Translations under genes and position numbers: made by a program
Notes under the pieces: generated by a model
Database searches by the model: none
The model's input: only the letters and a program-made list of their open reading frames with translations
What the model was told of the DNA's origin: nothing
Origin: CBDFFW01 sp965246945
Lineage (GTDB): Bacteria; Pseudomonadota; Alphaproteobacteria; UBA11073
DNA length: 64,000 nt
NCBI GenBank assembly: GCA_965246945.1
Contig: CBDFFW010000001.1
Coordinates: 124,001 to 188,000, forward strand
Direction: 5' to 3'
Part shown: piece after piece, positions 17,017-26,843 of the stretch
How the letters are laid out: each line of letters opens with the position of its first letter
Position numbering within the stretch: the first letter of the stretch is position 1

Positions 17017-18030
17017 ATGGCTTATAATATTGTTTCGGAAAGCGGCCGCTTATTGCAATACGGTTCCCTGTTCAGCATGCTGAACCAGGATTTGCTGGAT
17101 ACGCAGGCACGCATTGCCACTGGTAAAAAAGCAACAACCTATGGCGGGTTGGGCGCCAGCGATGCGACCCTTTCGCAAAGTTATCGGGCCACCCAAAGCA
17201 CGACTGATGTTTATACCAAAGTGATTGCGCAATTAAAAACGCGCACAGACACGATGGATCAGATGATGACGAGTACCAATGACTCGGCAACGTCTTTCAT
17301 TGCGACGCTAAAAGGCTTTGGCCGCTCTGCCAATCAAACGAATTTTGCTGGCAATTTTTCACAGCTGCAATCCCAGGCCAAAGGTTTATTGAATGAACTA
17401 ACCACCCGTCTTAATATTCAACAAGGCGGCCGCTATTTGTTTTCGGGCGACTTGGTTTCCACAGCGCCAGTAGCAGATAACAATTTGGCAAATAGCAATA
17501 TTTCATTGGCAATTGGCAATTATGGTCCTGGCAGCGCCAGTACCGTTATTGGTTATATAAGTGGGCTTACAACCGATCAATTGGGTTATGATACCAATTT
17601 GAAAAATGCCAATGCGGTTAAAACCCGGGTGGAAAATGGTTATGATGCTAACTACGGTGTAAAAGCTGATAATAGCGGTTTTAACGATTTGATTAAGGGG
17701 TTATCAACGATCGCCAATCTGCCATATAATAGTGCTGCGGATAGTGATTTTTGGAGTATTTTTGATAATGCGACCAGCCGTTTAACCACTGGTTCTCAAG
17801 CGTTAAGTACTGCCACGGGCAAATTGGGGGCTACCCGCCAGTTGATTAGCAATATTACGGATCAACACCAACTAACCTTGACCAGTTTGGAAACCAGTAT
17901 TTCTGGTGTGGAAGATAGCGATGTCACGCGCGACAGCACCAAAATGTATGCCCTGCAAAACCAATTGCAAGCTGCTTATACCATCACCTCTAAATTGACT
18001 GGTCTAACCTTACTCAACTACTTAAAATAA
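17017..18030 (+). CDS. flgL: Flagellar hook-associated protein FlgL
   Basis: Second junction protein between hook and filament, related to flagellin. The 337-residue product has the flagellin-like N-terminal helix (LFSMLNQDLLDTQARIATGKK), the GRYLFSGDL motif typical of FlgL near residue 142, and a C-terminal helix (DSTKMYALQNQLQAAYTITSKL, ending LTLLNYLK). The gap after flgK is only 4 bases, so the two form one transcript. No clear terminator was seen after the gene; the 201 bases to lptA are AT-rich and hold nothing recognisable. Confidence 0.94.
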   Translation: MAYNIVSESGRLLQYGSLFSMLNQDLLDTQARIATGKKATTYGGLGASDATLSQSYRATQSTTDVYTKVIAQLKTRTDTMDQMMTSTNDSATSFIATLKGFGRSANQTNFAGNFSQLQSQAKGLLNELTTRLNIQQGGRYLFSGDLVSTAPVADNNLANSNISLAIGNYGPGSASTVIGYISGLTTDQLGYDTNLKNANAVKTRVENGYDANYGVKADNSGFNDLIKGLSTIANLPYNSAADSDFWSIFDNATSRLTTGSQALSTATGKLGATRQLISNITDQHQLTLTSLETSISGVEDSDVTRDSTKMYALQNQLQAAYTITSKLTGLTLLNYLK

Positions 18031-18231
18031 AAATTTAAGAGCGGTTTAATATACCTTTTTATATTTTATAAGAGGCTAATCCCATAGTTAATCATAATGG
18101 CTTTTCCAAATCTGTATTAACCTCTCATAAATTCTTTTTTGAATAAAATTATTATACAAATATTAGTTTCTGGCCGAATCAAACCAACCATAAATTTTTA
18201 CAATTAATTCCATATTAACACTTCAAAGAAA

Positions 18232-18804
18232 TTATTGCAGCAATGCCTTAAGCCGGCCGGTGCCAGGGGTGGTGACCGCTTTGGCTTGTTGGCTGTCCAT
18301 ATCGTAAACCACTTTGGTGGCACCGGTTAAAACTTTGCCTTGGCTTTTTATCACCACATGGTCGCCGGTGACCGTAACCAGATTTTTAAGCTTGTCATAA
18401 ACCGCTTTATCGCCGGTTAGATCATCGCCGTTTTTGATAATATGCACATGGCCAATTGCCACCATTTGGGAAATTTGCTGTCCGCCACCTGGCCCATTAC
18501 TGCCCAAACCATTATTGGCTGATTTGGCCGGTTTTACTGGCTGGCCATCCGCTGCCGCTTCTTCATAATAAGCGGTTACTTGATCGGCAAATAATTCGCT
18601 ATCGGTTTGGGTGACGTGGACTTCGCCTTCCGCCACATAGCTTTGTGTGTTTTGGTCCCAGCTGAAACTATCGCGCGCGGTAATCTCAACCGGATCTTTT
18701 GGCGCGCCATTTTTACCTGGCTTGGCTGCGGAACTTTCAGCGGCCAAAACCGGCATTGCCAATAATAGCAGTACCAACAAAAGATTACGGTTGAAGAATA
18801 ACAT
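18232..18804 (-). CDS. lptA: Lipopolysaccharide transport periplasmic protein LptA
   Basis: Periplasmic bridge protein that carries LPS from LptC to LptD. With the start at 18804 the precursor is 190 residues, with a signal peptide MLFFNRNLLLVLLLLAMPVL ending near LAA. The beta-jellyroll repeats are visible: ARDSFSWDQNTQSYVAEGEV, ELFADQVTAYY, MVAIGHVHIIKNGDDLTGDKAVYD and LVTVTGDHVVIKSQGKVLTG, which is the OstA-like pattern. An upstream start would put about 30 charged residues before the signal peptide. The gene overlaps the end of lptC by 20 bases. lptB, usually next, is not present. Confidence 0.9.
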   Translation of the reverse strand: MLFFNRNLLLVLLLLAMPVLAAESSAAKPGKNGAPKDPVEITARDSFSWDQNTQSYVAEGEVHVTQTDSELFADQVTAYYEEAAADGQPVKPAKSANNGLGSNGPGGGQQISQMVAIGHVHIIKNGDDLTGDKAVYDKLKNLVTVTGDHVVIKSQGKVLTGATKVVYDMDSQQAKAVTTPGTGRLKALLQ

Positions 18805-19333
18805 GCACATGGCCCCGAAAATGAATGATTTGTTGATCCTGCAGATAATCTGCGGTGTTTGATTGAATTTGCATGGTGGGCGTGGCACCCTGCACATCAT
18901 TTTGCAATTGCACGATATGCTTTTGGGTATCGACCTGCCCTTGCGCGGCCTGCAAATGCAATTGCGAGGTTGAAGCAGTCAGCACGACACCATTATTCAA
19001 GGCGATTTGCGCCGTTTGTTTGTTATAAATACCTTCGGGTGTGGTAATCGTAATCAACTGCTTATCGTCCTGCGCTTCCAATTTGGCATTTTGCAAATTC
19101 ACAATTTGTTGATCGGCACTGTAATTGGCTTTGCTACCGGTGAGCACATGGGTAAATGCCCCTTGTTTGATCACAAACCGCGGGGCGGCCAATTCATTCT
19201 TCGGTGGCAACGCGGCCAGGATCGGGGGTTCTGCCTTCGGCCAGGCCCAAATAACAGCAGTCAGCACCAGGCCGAGCATCGCCAAAATTAATGTCCAGCG
19301 AAATATAACAACCTGGTGGGTGTAACGCGTCAT
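18785..19333 (-). CDS. lptC: LPS export ABC transporter periplasmic protein LptC
   Basis: Bitopic inner-membrane protein that receives LPS from LptBFG and passes it to LptA. The 182-residue protein has a short cytoplasmic N-terminus, one transmembrane helix (about 10-30, VVIFRWTLILAMLGLVLTAV), and a periplasmic OstA-like beta-jellyroll (about 48-180) with repeated units RFVIKQGAFTHVLTGSKANY, TITTPEGIYNKQTAQIALNNG and TMQIQSNTADYLQDQQIIHF. It overlaps kdsD by 4 bases (ATGA type) and lptA by 20, so the three are cotranslated. Confidence 0.88.
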   Translation of the reverse strand: MTRYTHQVVIFRWTLILAMLGLVLTAVIWAWPKAEPPILAALPPKNELAAPRFVIKQGAFTHVLTGSKANYSADQQIVNLQNAKLEAQDDKQLITITTPEGIYNKQTAQIALNNGVVLTASTSQLHLQAAQGQVDTQKHIVQLQNDVQGATPTMQIQSNTADYLQDQQIIHFRGHVHVILQP

Positions 19334-20340
19334 GCCTGCAAGCCAATTTGCACCAAATCATGCAAATGCAAGGCGCCGATAGGTTGGCGCTCGGCATTGA
19401 CCACAAATAGAACCGTAATTTTAGCATCGCTCATCAAAGCCAGTGCATCTTCCAGCATGGCATCGCCTGTAATGGTTTTAGGCTGGCCAGTCATAATGTC
19501 AGTAGCGGTTTGGGCGGCCTGCAAATCTTCCAAATGCCGGCGCAAATCACCATCGGTGATAATGCCGATCAACACACCGACCGCGTTTTGCACGCCAGCG
19601 GCCCCTAAACGACCGGCAGTCATGGTGACAATCACGTCATGCAAATTAGCGGTTTCGGCCACCAATGGCAGCGCGTCTTTCTTCATCACATCATGCACAT
19701 GCAATAAGCGCTGGCCAAGCTGTCCGCCCGGGTGCATTTTTCGGTAGGCTTCGCGCGTTAGTTCTTTGCGCTGCATCAAATCAACGGCCAATGCATCGCC
19801 GACCGCCAGCATTAATAACGTGGACGTGGTGGGTGCCAAACCCAGTGGGCAAATTTCCCGTAATTTTGGAATAAGCAGAATATGCGTGGCCGCGCGGGCC
19901 AAAAGCGAATCCGCATGGGCGCAAATGGCAATTAACGGTATTTCCTGGCTATGCGCATAAGCAATTACCCCAGCCAGCTCAGCGGTTTCGCCGGAATTTG
20001 AGAGGGCGATAATGATATCATCGCCGGTAATCATGCCCAAATCCCCGTGATTGGCTTCGGTGGGATGCACAAAAAAAGCGGGTGTGCCGGTGGAAGCCAA
20101 AGTGGCAGCAATTTTATGACCGATATGACCCGATTTACCGACCCCTGTTACTACCACGCGGCCATAACAATTAGCACATAAATCAAGCGCTGCTTGCCAG
20201 GCATCCGGCTTGAATTGCTGGGCCAGCATTTCCAAAGCCTGCGCGTAACTGCGATACATATCCGTTGGTTGTTGGAGCGGCGCGGCCATTAGATTGCCAT
20301 CATAGGCATGCTGCTGGCCGCTGCCAAGAATTGCGTCCAC
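19330..20340 (-). CDS. kdsD: Arabinose-5-phosphate isomerase KdsD/KpsF
   Basis: Converts ribulose 5-phosphate to arabinose 5-phosphate, the first step toward Kdo of lipopolysaccharide. The 336-residue protein has an N-terminal SIS domain (about 45-185) with VVTGVGKSGHIGHKIAATLA, STGTPAFFVHPTEANHGDLG and ALSNSGETAEL, then two CBS domains (about 215-336). The family length is about 325. It heads the kdsD-lptC-lptA operon, each gene overlapping the next, linking Kdo supply to LPS transport. Confidence 0.94.
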   Translation of the reverse strand: MDAILGSGQQHAYDGNLMAAPLQQPTDMYRSYAQALEMLAQQFKPDAWQAALDLCANCYGRVVVTGVGKSGHIGHKIAATLASTGTPAFFVHPTEANHGDLGMITGDDIIIALSNSGETAELAGVIAYAHSQEIPLIAICAHADSLLARAATHILLIPKLREICPLGLAPTTSTLLMLAVGDALAVDLMQRKELTREAYRKMHPGGQLGQRLLHVHDVMKKDALPLVAETANLHDVIVTMTAGRLGAAGVQNAVGVLIGIITDGDLRRHLEDLQAAQTATDIMTGQPKTITGDAMLEDALALMSDAKITVLFVVNAERQPIGALHLHDLVQIGLQA

Positions 20341-20365
20341 TTAAAAAACTTGGCAGGATCAAACA

Positions 20366-21898
20366 GTGCCCACCCCTAAATTCACGCTTAATTGGTATGG
20401 CGCAGGTATTTCCCTACGGATCTTTGTTATCAATTTGCTGTTTTTAACTTTGGTCGGAGGCGGCGTGATTGCGCTGATGCTCAGCGTTTACAGCAATGCG
20501 TATGAGGCAGAAAAAAAATTTCTGACCAATGCGCTACAGCAGTTGGATGTCTCCTTGCGCTATTTACGCAGTGATGATCCGCAGCTGAACCGGCATTTGC
20601 AGCAATGGGGCGTGTTGTTCAGCGATCCGAATTTACTAGCCGAGCTTACTTCCGGTTCTGAAACCATTGCCAGTGTTGCGCCGCTGGCCCCAGTACGGCC
20701 GAACACCGTGCCGACCATGGATTGGCAAACCAATCTGGCTCTACGTTTATTTCATATCGATCCCAACACCATTTTGCCGGTACCGGATTTAACTTCGCCC
20801 GCCGCCTACCGCCTGTCGCTGGCGCAGCACGATGATGATTTCGTGTTGGTGTTTGCGCGCAATATTATGCTGCAGGACCGCATGGTGCGGCTGCGCGGTT
20901 ATATTCCCTTGGAAGAATTAACGCATGCCATTAACTGGATCCGCCAATTAATCGCGCCTGTTTTTTGGTTATTTCTGGTGATCAGCAGTATCCAGGCCAT
21001 TTTGCTGGGCCAGATGATCAGCGGCCCGTTGCAGCGCCTGGCGCGCCGCCTGCAATATATCCGGCTGGATCCCAAAGCCAAATTGCTGACCCCTTCATCG
21101 GTCCAGGGCAATAGCGAAATCAGCCTGCTGTACCGGTTTATCCGTGAGATGCTGGAAACCATTCGGGAAAGCAGCCAAACCAATAAAGCGATTATTGAAG
21201 ATTTCATTCATGAAATTAAAAACCCGCTGGCTTCCATTGAAAGCGCTATTCAAAGCATCCGTAAAATTAAAGACCCCGAAAAAAATGCGATGCTGATTAA
21301 AATTATTGAACATGATTTGCGCCGCATGATCCGTATTTTACATGATGTCGATGCCCTATTTGCCGCTGGTAGTGAAGGCAACACCTATGTCACCAATTTT
21401 GCCGATGTGCCATTGGTGCCATCGCTGCAGCAAATTGTGAAACACCTAAACCAGCAAGCCACTACGGATGAGAAAAAAGTGCAAATTCGCTATGTTTATG
21501 ACCGCGAAATTACCATCCGTGCCAACCAATTTTATTTTGAACAGATGATGATCAATTTACTGACCAATGCGATGTCATTTTCCCCGCCGCATGGTGAGGT
21601 GGTACTGCAAACCATTGCGACCGCCGACGGGCAGCATGTGGATATCATTGTAGATGATTGGGGCACCGGTATTCCGGCCGGTAAACTAGCCAAAGTGTTT
21701 GAACGGTTTTATACCGACCGTGAAAACGCCCCGCGCACTGGCGAAGGTATGTATCATTCCGGCCTCGGCCTCAGCATCGCCAAACAAACCGCAGCCTCAA
21801 TGGGCGGCCAAATCTGGGCCGAAAACCGCCTTAACTCCAACAAAAACATCATCGGCGCCCGATTTAATGTGCGACTGCCGGTGGTGGAGAAGAAGTAA
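20366..21898 (+). CDS. Orphan membrane sensor histidine kinase
   Basis: Begins at a GTG (20366) with an AGGAT site upstream. The 510 residues comprise a transmembrane helix (about 16-38), an extracytoplasmic sensor domain (about 40-192), a second helix (about 195-217), a HAMP-like linker, the dimerisation domain with phosphoacceptor His282 in DFIHEIKNPLASIESAIQSI, and an ATPase domain. The ATPase domain has N box QMMINLLTNAMSFSPPHGEV, G1 VDDWGTGIPAGKLAKVFERF and G2 GLGLSIAKQTAASMGG. The E-I-K-N-P form of the H box and overall layout recall ChvG/ExoS-type kinases. No response regulator is adjacent, so its partner cannot be named. About 185 bases of spacer follow with nothing evident. Confidence 0.85.
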   Translation: MPTPKFTLNWYGAGISLRIFVINLLFLTLVGGGVIALMLSVYSNAYEAEKKFLTNALQQLDVSLRYLRSDDPQLNRHLQQWGVLFSDPNLLAELTSGSETIASVAPLAPVRPNTVPTMDWQTNLALRLFHIDPNTILPVPDLTSPAAYRLSLAQHDDDFVLVFARNIMLQDRMVRLRGYIPLEELTHAINWIRQLIAPVFWLFLVISSIQAILLGQMISGPLQRLARRLQYIRLDPKAKLLTPSSVQGNSEISLLYRFIREMLETIRESSQTNKAIIEDFIHEIKNPLASIESAIQSIRKIKDPEKNAMLIKIIEHDLRRMIRILHDVDALFAAGSEGNTYVTNFADVPLVPSLQQIVKHLNQQATTDEKKVQIRYVYDREITIRANQFYFEQMMINLLTNAMSFSPPHGEVVLQTIATADGQHVDIIVDDWGTGIPAGKLAKVFERFYTDRENAPRTGEGMYHSGLGLSIAKQTAASMGGQIWAENRLNSNKNIIGARFNVRLPVVEKK

Positions 21899-22083
21899 TT
21901 TAACTAAATACGCATTTCTAATACATAAGCAGTTTTTTCACTTTTCACTTTCAACTTTGTTTTCTCGCTGAAAGCCCATTAAAATTAATTGATCCCTATA
22001 CAACCCTTACTACCAAATAGTTGGATGTTTTTCAGGCATTATTTGCGCTTTGGTGGGTGAGTTTGCTAAGCCTAAAGCTTCTG

Positions 22084-24105
22084 ATGACCGCTGCCGCTTT
22101 GCTTGCCAAAATTAATCATGATCCGCTGCATGCGCAGCTTTCGGGGGCTATACGTTTGCTGGCGGTCGATGCGGTGGAGGCGGCCAATTCCGGCCATCCT
22201 GGCATGCCGCTGGGCATGGCCGATGTGGCCACCGTGCTGTTCCGCGATTTTTTGAAATTTGATGCCAGCAACCCTGAATGGCCGGACCGTGACCGGTTTA
22301 TTTTGTCCGCCGGCCATGGCTCGATGCTGCTTTATGCCTTGCTGCATTTAACCGGTTATGCCGAAGTTACGCTCGAGGACATTAAAAAATTTCGTCAGCT
22401 CGGCAGTTTTTGCGCGGGCCATCCGGAACATCACCCCAGCGCTGGGATTGAAACCACCACCGGCCCGCTGGGTCAGGGCCTAGCCAATGGTGTGGGCATG
22501 ACGCTGGCCGAGGCGCATCTGGCGGCCCGTTTTGGCGCTGATCTGGTCAATCACTACACCTATGTGATTGCCAGCGACGGCGATTTGATGGAGGGTATTA
22601 GCCACGAAGCGTGCTCACTCGCCGGTCATCTCGGCCTGCATAAACTCGTTGTGCTGTATGATGATAATGGCATCAGCATTGATGGGCCGACCAGCCTGTC
22701 TTTTACCGATAATACCGCCCAGCGCTTTGAAGCCTATGGCTGGGCCGTGCAAAAAATTGATGGGCATGACCCGCAAGCAATTCATGCCGCCATTGCTAAG
22801 GCGCAACAGTCTGATAAGCCATCGCTGATTTGCTGCAACACTACCATCGGTTTAGGTTCGCCTAGCAAAGCGGGCAGCGCCGCGTCGCACGGTTCGCCAT
22901 TGGGCGGCGACGATATCAAAGGTCTGCGTGAATATTACACCTGGCCGCATGCCCCGTTTGATGTGCCGGCCGATATTTTAGCCGCGTGGCGCATGATTGG
23001 TGCGCAAGGGGCAAGTGGCGTGCAAGCATGGCAACAGCGTTACGAACAAGCGGCTAAGCGTGGCGAATTTGATGCGGCATTATCAGGCGAAATTCCGGCC
23101 GGTGCTTTAACTGCTTTGCAGCAATATAAAAAAGATAGCATCGCGAATAAACCGGCCATCGCCACGCGTGCTGCTTCGGGCCAGGTGATCGATGCGCTGT
23201 TGGCGCATCTTCCCGCACTAATTGGTGGTTCGGCCGATTTATCGGGCTCGAACAACACCAAAAGCAAAATCGCCAAAGTGATTAATAAAACCGATTACGC
23301 CGGTAACTATATCCATTACGGCGTGCGCGAACATGCGATGTGCGCGGCCATGAATGGCATGGCGCTGCATGGTGGTATTATCCCGTATGGTGGTACCTTT
23401 TTGGTATTTGTAGATTATTGCCGGCATTCGATCCGCCTGGCCGCGCTGATGCAACAACGCGTCATTTTTGTGATGACGCATGATAGCATCGGCGTGGGCG
23501 AAGACGGCCCGACCCATCAACCGATTGAACATCTGGCGTCTTTACGCTGTATTCCCGGCCTGCGCGTGTTCCGCCCGTGCGATCCGGTTGAAGTGGCCGA
23601 AGCCTGGGAACTGGCCCTGCAGCATCCGGGCCCCAGCGTGCTGGTACTCACCCGGCAAAATCTGCCAACCTTGCGGACCGATACCGATAACCAATCCGTC
23701 AAGGGTGCTTATGTGTTGCGCGACGCGACTGATGCCAAAGTCTGTTTAATGGCTACGGGCTCCGAAGTTTCCCTGGCGATGGCCACCGCCGATAAACTTG
23801 CCGCGCAGAACATCGCCACCCGCGTGGTCTCTGCCCCCTGCCTAGAAATTTTTGCACAGCAAACGTTAGAATTCCAAGATCGAATTCTTGGAGATAATAA
23901 AATAGTTCGCGTAGCAATCGAAGCAGCTCATCCTCAAAGTTGGTATAAATGGGCATATCGTTGGGGTAGTCAAAATGGTTTAATTTGCGGTATTGATACC
24001 TTTGGGGCTTCTGGTCCTTATCAGGATTTATACAAACATTTTGATCTAACTGCAGAGGCAATCAGCGAAAAAATTAAAGCAAGCCGGTTAACTTGGTTTA
24101 ATTAA
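22084..24105 (+). CDS. tkt: Transketolase
   Basis: Thiamine-diphosphate enzyme moving two-carbon units between sugar phosphates in the pentose phosphate pathway. I placed the start at ATG 22084 (MTAAALLAKINHDPLHAQLS), giving 673 residues, close to the usual 660; an earlier ATG at 22021 adds 21 hydrophobic residues without support. Signatures are VDAVEAANSGHPGMPLGMAD, TTTGPLGQGLANGVGMTLAE, SDGDLMEGISHEACSLAGHL (ThDP/Mg binding) and MTHDSIGVGEDGPTHQPIEH. The last 75 codons are richer in A/T-ending codons than the rest. gap follows 51 bases later, a common alphaproteobacterial order. Confidence 0.95.
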   Translation: MTAAALLAKINHDPLHAQLSGAIRLLAVDAVEAANSGHPGMPLGMADVATVLFRDFLKFDASNPEWPDRDRFILSAGHGSMLLYALLHLTGYAEVTLEDIKKFRQLGSFCAGHPEHHPSAGIETTTGPLGQGLANGVGMTLAEAHLAARFGADLVNHYTYVIASDGDLMEGISHEACSLAGHLGLHKLVVLYDDNGISIDGPTSLSFTDNTAQRFEAYGWAVQKIDGHDPQAIHAAIAKAQQSDKPSLICCNTTIGLGSPSKAGSAASHGSPLGGDDIKGLREYYTWPHAPFDVPADILAAWRMIGAQGASGVQAWQQRYEQAAKRGEFDAALSGEIPAGALTALQQYKKDSIANKPAIATRAASGQVIDALLAHLPALIGGSADLSGSNNTKSKIAKVINKTDYAGNYIHYGVREHAMCAAMNGMALHGGIIPYGGTFLVFVDYCRHSIRLAALMQQRVIFVMTHDSIGVGEDGPTHQPIEHLASLRCIPGLRVFRPCDPVEVAEAWELALQHPGPSVLVLTRQNLPTLRTDTDNQSVKGAYVLRDATDAKVCLMATGSEVSLAMATADKLAAQNIATRVVSAPCLEIFAQQTLEFQDRILGDNKIVRVAIEAAHPQSWYKWAYRWGSQNGLICGIDTFGASGPYQDLYKHFDLTAEAISEKIKASRLTWFN

Positions 24106-24156
24106 AAGGCGTTCGTAATAATTGCCATTAGATAGCCAAATTATTAACGTCTATAT

Positions 24157-25161
24157 ATGTCCATACGTTTAGCAATTTCTGGGTTTGGCCGGATTGGCCG
24201 GTTGTGTTTGCGGGCGGCGCTGGAAACGCAGCGTCGTGATGTGGAGGTGGTCGCGCTCAACATCCGCGGCGATTTGGCGGGCGCGGCACATTTGTTTAAA
24301 TATGACAGTATTCATGGTATTTTTTCCGGTGAAGTATCACACGAGACCAACGTGTTGATTATCAATGGTGTTCGTATTCCCGTGCAGCAAGCGAACGCTA
24401 TTGAAGATTTGGATTGGCGCCAAGATAAAGTGGATGTCGTTTTGGATTCCACCGGTAAATACAAAGATAAACAGGATTTGCAAAAACATATTGCGGCTGG
24501 TGCCAAAAAAGTGTTGTTGGCTTCGCCTGGCAAAGGGTTGGATTTGACGGTGGTTTACGGCGTGAATGATGACCAGCTCACATCCGAACACAAAATCATT
24601 TCCAACGGTTCCTGCACCACCAACTGCCTGGCGCCAATTGCCAAAGTAATTCATGCAGCGATCGGCATTGAACGCGGGTATATGACCACTATCCACAGCT
24701 ATACCAGCGACCAGCAATTGCATGATAAAACGCATGATGATTGGGGCCGTGCACGGGCCGCCGGTATGTCAATTATCCCCACCACTACGGGTGCGGCCAA
24801 AGCGGTCGGCGAAGTGCTGCCCGCGCTGAAAGGCAAACTGGACGGCACATCTTTGCGTGTGCCCACACCCAATGTGTCTGCGATTGATTTCACGTTCAAC
24901 ACAGCCCGCGCAGTAACTGCCGAAGAAATTAATCAGGCGCTAATTGCTGCTAGTAAAGGGGCAATGAAAGGTATTATCGGCGTTTACGATTTGCCGCTGG
25001 TGTCGACCGATTTCAACCACAGCCCGTATTCCGCCAGCTTTGCCCTGCACGAAACCACCGTGATTGACGGTACTTTCGCGCGTATCCTGGCCTGGTACGA
25101 TAATGAATGGGGTTTTAGTCTGCGCATGCTGGATATCGCCGCGAAACTGGGCAGCCTATAA
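24157..25161 (+). CDS. gap: Glyceraldehyde-3-phosphate dehydrogenase
   Basis: Converts glyceraldehyde 3-phosphate to 1,3-bisphosphoglycerate in glycolysis/gluconeogenesis. The 334-residue protein has the NAD-binding start AISGFGRIGRLCLRAAL, the active-site motif SNGSCTTNCLAPIAKV (nucleophile is the first Cys), and TTTGAAKAVGEVLPALKGKL, RVPTPNVSAIDFTF and WYDNEWGFSLRMLD, all standard. It follows tkt and overlaps the next gene by one base (TAATG), indicating coupled translation. Phosphoglycerate kinase, often next in related genomes, is not here. Confidence 0.96.
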   Translation: MSIRLAISGFGRIGRLCLRAALETQRRDVEVVALNIRGDLAGAAHLFKYDSIHGIFSGEVSHETNVLIINGVRIPVQQANAIEDLDWRQDKVDVVLDSTGKYKDKQDLQKHIAAGAKKVLLASPGKGLDLTVVYGVNDDQLTSEHKIISNGSCTTNCLAPIAKVIHAAIGIERGYMTTIHSYTSDQQLHDKTHDDWGRARAAGMSIIPTTTGAAKAVGEVLPALKGKLDGTSLRVPTPNVSAIDFTFNTARAVTAEEINQALIAASKGAMKGIIGVYDLPLVSTDFNHSPYSASFALHETTVIDGTFARILAWYDNEWGFSLRMLDIAAKLGSL

Positions 25162-26141
25162 TGTCTGCTATTCAAATTGAACTAACGGCTTTCGGGGATG
25201 CCGCACGATTACACGCTGCTTCCCAAATGATACCACAGCCACAGTTTGGCGAGATTGTGGTACAACATACCGCAATTGGCGTGAATTTCATCGATATTTA
25301 TCAGCGTACGGGTTTGTATCCCCTGCCCTTACCGGCCGTGTTAGGCAAAGAAGCGGCGGGTAAAATTGTTGCCATTGGTGATAATGTCACTGAATTTAAA
25401 ATCGGCGACCGTGTGGCTTACGGCACTTCGGTTCATGGCGGCGGTTATGCCAGTTATAATAATATACCGGCCGAGATTGCCGTGCCTATTCCGGCTGACG
25501 TGAGCGATGAAGATGCGGCGGCGTTAATGTTGCAAGGCATGACTGCGTATTATTTGTTGCACCAAACCTATGCGGTACAAGCCGGCCAGACGATTTTGGT
25601 GCATGCGGCAGCGGGCGGCGTGGGTCTATTACTCGGTCAATGGGCCCACGCCTTGGGGGTTAAAGCCATTGGCACGGTGAGCAGCGCAGCCAAAGCGGAA
25701 TTGGCAAAGGCGCATGGTTATACTGGTATTATCAATTATAGCGAGGAAGATATTACTGCGCGTGTGAAGGCGCTAACCAACGGCGCGGGCGTGCCGGTGG
25801 TTTATGACGGCGTGGGGCAATCAACCTTTCAAGCCAGCTTGGATAGCCTTTCGCCGCGCGGCATGTTGGTGAGTTTCGGGCAGGCTAGCGGTTTGGTGCC
25901 ACCCTTTGATCTGCGGGAATTATCCAAACGCGGTTCGCTGGCCATTACGCGGCCATCATTATTTGATTACACCCGTACACGCGCGGATTTATTGCGGGCG
26001 GCAGGTGCTGTATTTACAGCCGCGCAGCAAGGTATTTTGAAACCCTTGATTGGCAAGCGTTATGCGTTAACTGACGTAGGTGCCGCGCATACTGCCCTGG
26101 AAACCCGCCAAACCACCGGCAAGATTTTGCTGATCCCTTAA
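25161..26141 (+). CDS. NADPH:quinone oxidoreductase family (zinc-independent MDR)
   Basis: A 326-residue medium-chain dehydrogenase/reductase of the quinone oxidoreductase group. It has the N-terminal GroES-like domain (VQHTAIGVNFIDIYQRTGLY, PAVLGKEAAGKIVAIG) and the Rossmann domain with QTILVHAAAGGVGLLLGQWA and VPVVYDGVGQSTFQASLDSL. No structural zinc Cys cluster is visible. Family members reduce quinones or enones with NADPH; the physiological substrate is not evident. It starts at the last base of gap (TAATG). Its stop codon overlaps recX on the other strand by 4 bases. Confidence 0.88.
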   Translation: MSAIQIELTAFGDAARLHAASQMIPQPQFGEIVVQHTAIGVNFIDIYQRTGLYPLPLPAVLGKEAAGKIVAIGDNVTEFKIGDRVAYGTSVHGGGYASYNNIPAEIAVPIPADVSDEDAAALMLQGMTAYYLLHQTYAVQAGQTILVHAAAGGVGLLLGQWAHALGVKAIGTVSSAAKAELAKAHGYTGIINYSEEDITARVKALTNGAGVPVVYDGVGQSTFQASLDSLSPRGMLVSFGQASGLVPPFDLRELSKRGSLAITRPSLFDYTRTRADLLRAAGAVFTAAQQGILKPLIGKRYALTDVGAAHTALETRQTTGKILLIP

Positions 26142-26773
26142 TCAGCGCGTTCAACGGCCAAGGCTTGCCGCGCGATATCTAAGCTAAACCCCTGCCGCAT
26201 CAGCGCGGCGAGATCTTTATCGCGGGCGTTTTCGACCTCGCGCGTGCGGTAGGGGCCAAGGCGGCGGCGCTGGATATAGCGCAGCGCGGCGGTTAGTTCC
26301 GGATCGGGCACTTCTTCATCGGGCAGCGCGGCGGTTGCTTGTGCTGCCGTAAAATCATCGAGTGCTGTTTTAATTTGCGGCGATGGCAACCCTTTTTGCT
26401 GCAGCTTCATGGCGATTTGCCGCGCTGATGAGCCGCGGCCGCGCAATTGCCGCACTTGGGATTGCGCGTAAGCCGCATCATCCAACCAGCCGCGCGCGAT
26501 GTATTTTTCGATTAGCTCACTAATCCATTGCGCGGTCTCATTTGGCACTTCGCCTTCACGGCCCACGCGGCGTTTGACTTTTTGCGTTAAAATCTGCCGC
26601 AATTTTTCGGCGCTGGCGCTAAACCGCTGCAGATAATAAGCGGCCGCATTATCCAGATATTGCGGGGTAACAGGGCGGGGTTTGAATTCGTATTTTTTGG
26701 CTTCACCGGCATTGCCCAGCAGTTTTTTACGGCTGCGTGGCAGATTGCTATCCGGCTGATCGGTCATCGCCAT
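26138..26773 (-). CDS. recX: Regulatory protein RecX
   Basis: RecX-family proteins bind RecA filaments and inhibit or modulate recombination. The 211-residue protein (start at ATG 26773; 26767 is also possible) has the three-helix repeats of the family: DNAAAYYLQRFSASAEKLRQ, DDAAYAQSQVRQLRGRGSSA and RQIAMKLQQKGLPSPQIKTA, with the last repeat near LAALMRQGFSLDIARQAL. The N-terminal 35 residues are basic. recA is not in the window, so it is not cotranscribed with it here. It converges with the quinone oxidoreductase gene. Confidence 0.85.
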   Translation of the reverse strand: MAMTDQPDSNLPRSRKKLLGNAGEAKKYEFKPRPVTPQYLDNAAAYYLQRFSASAEKLRQILTQKVKRRVGREGEVPNETAQWISELIEKYIARGWLDDAAYAQSQVRQLRGRGSSARQIAMKLQQKGLPSPQIKTALDDFTAAQATAALPDEEVPDPELTAALRYIQRRRLGPYRTREVENARDKDLAALMRQGFSLDIARQALAVERAD

Positions 26774-26843
26774 TATAATATGCGGTATATCTTGTCCGAT
26801 GCACAAATCGTTTTATTCACAAATGCGCGGAAATGCTTACACT

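Noticed and set aside
23871..23895. Inverted repeat CCAAGA...TCTTGG in tkt
   Set aside because: Within coding sequence in the correct frame and short; no sign of regulatory role.
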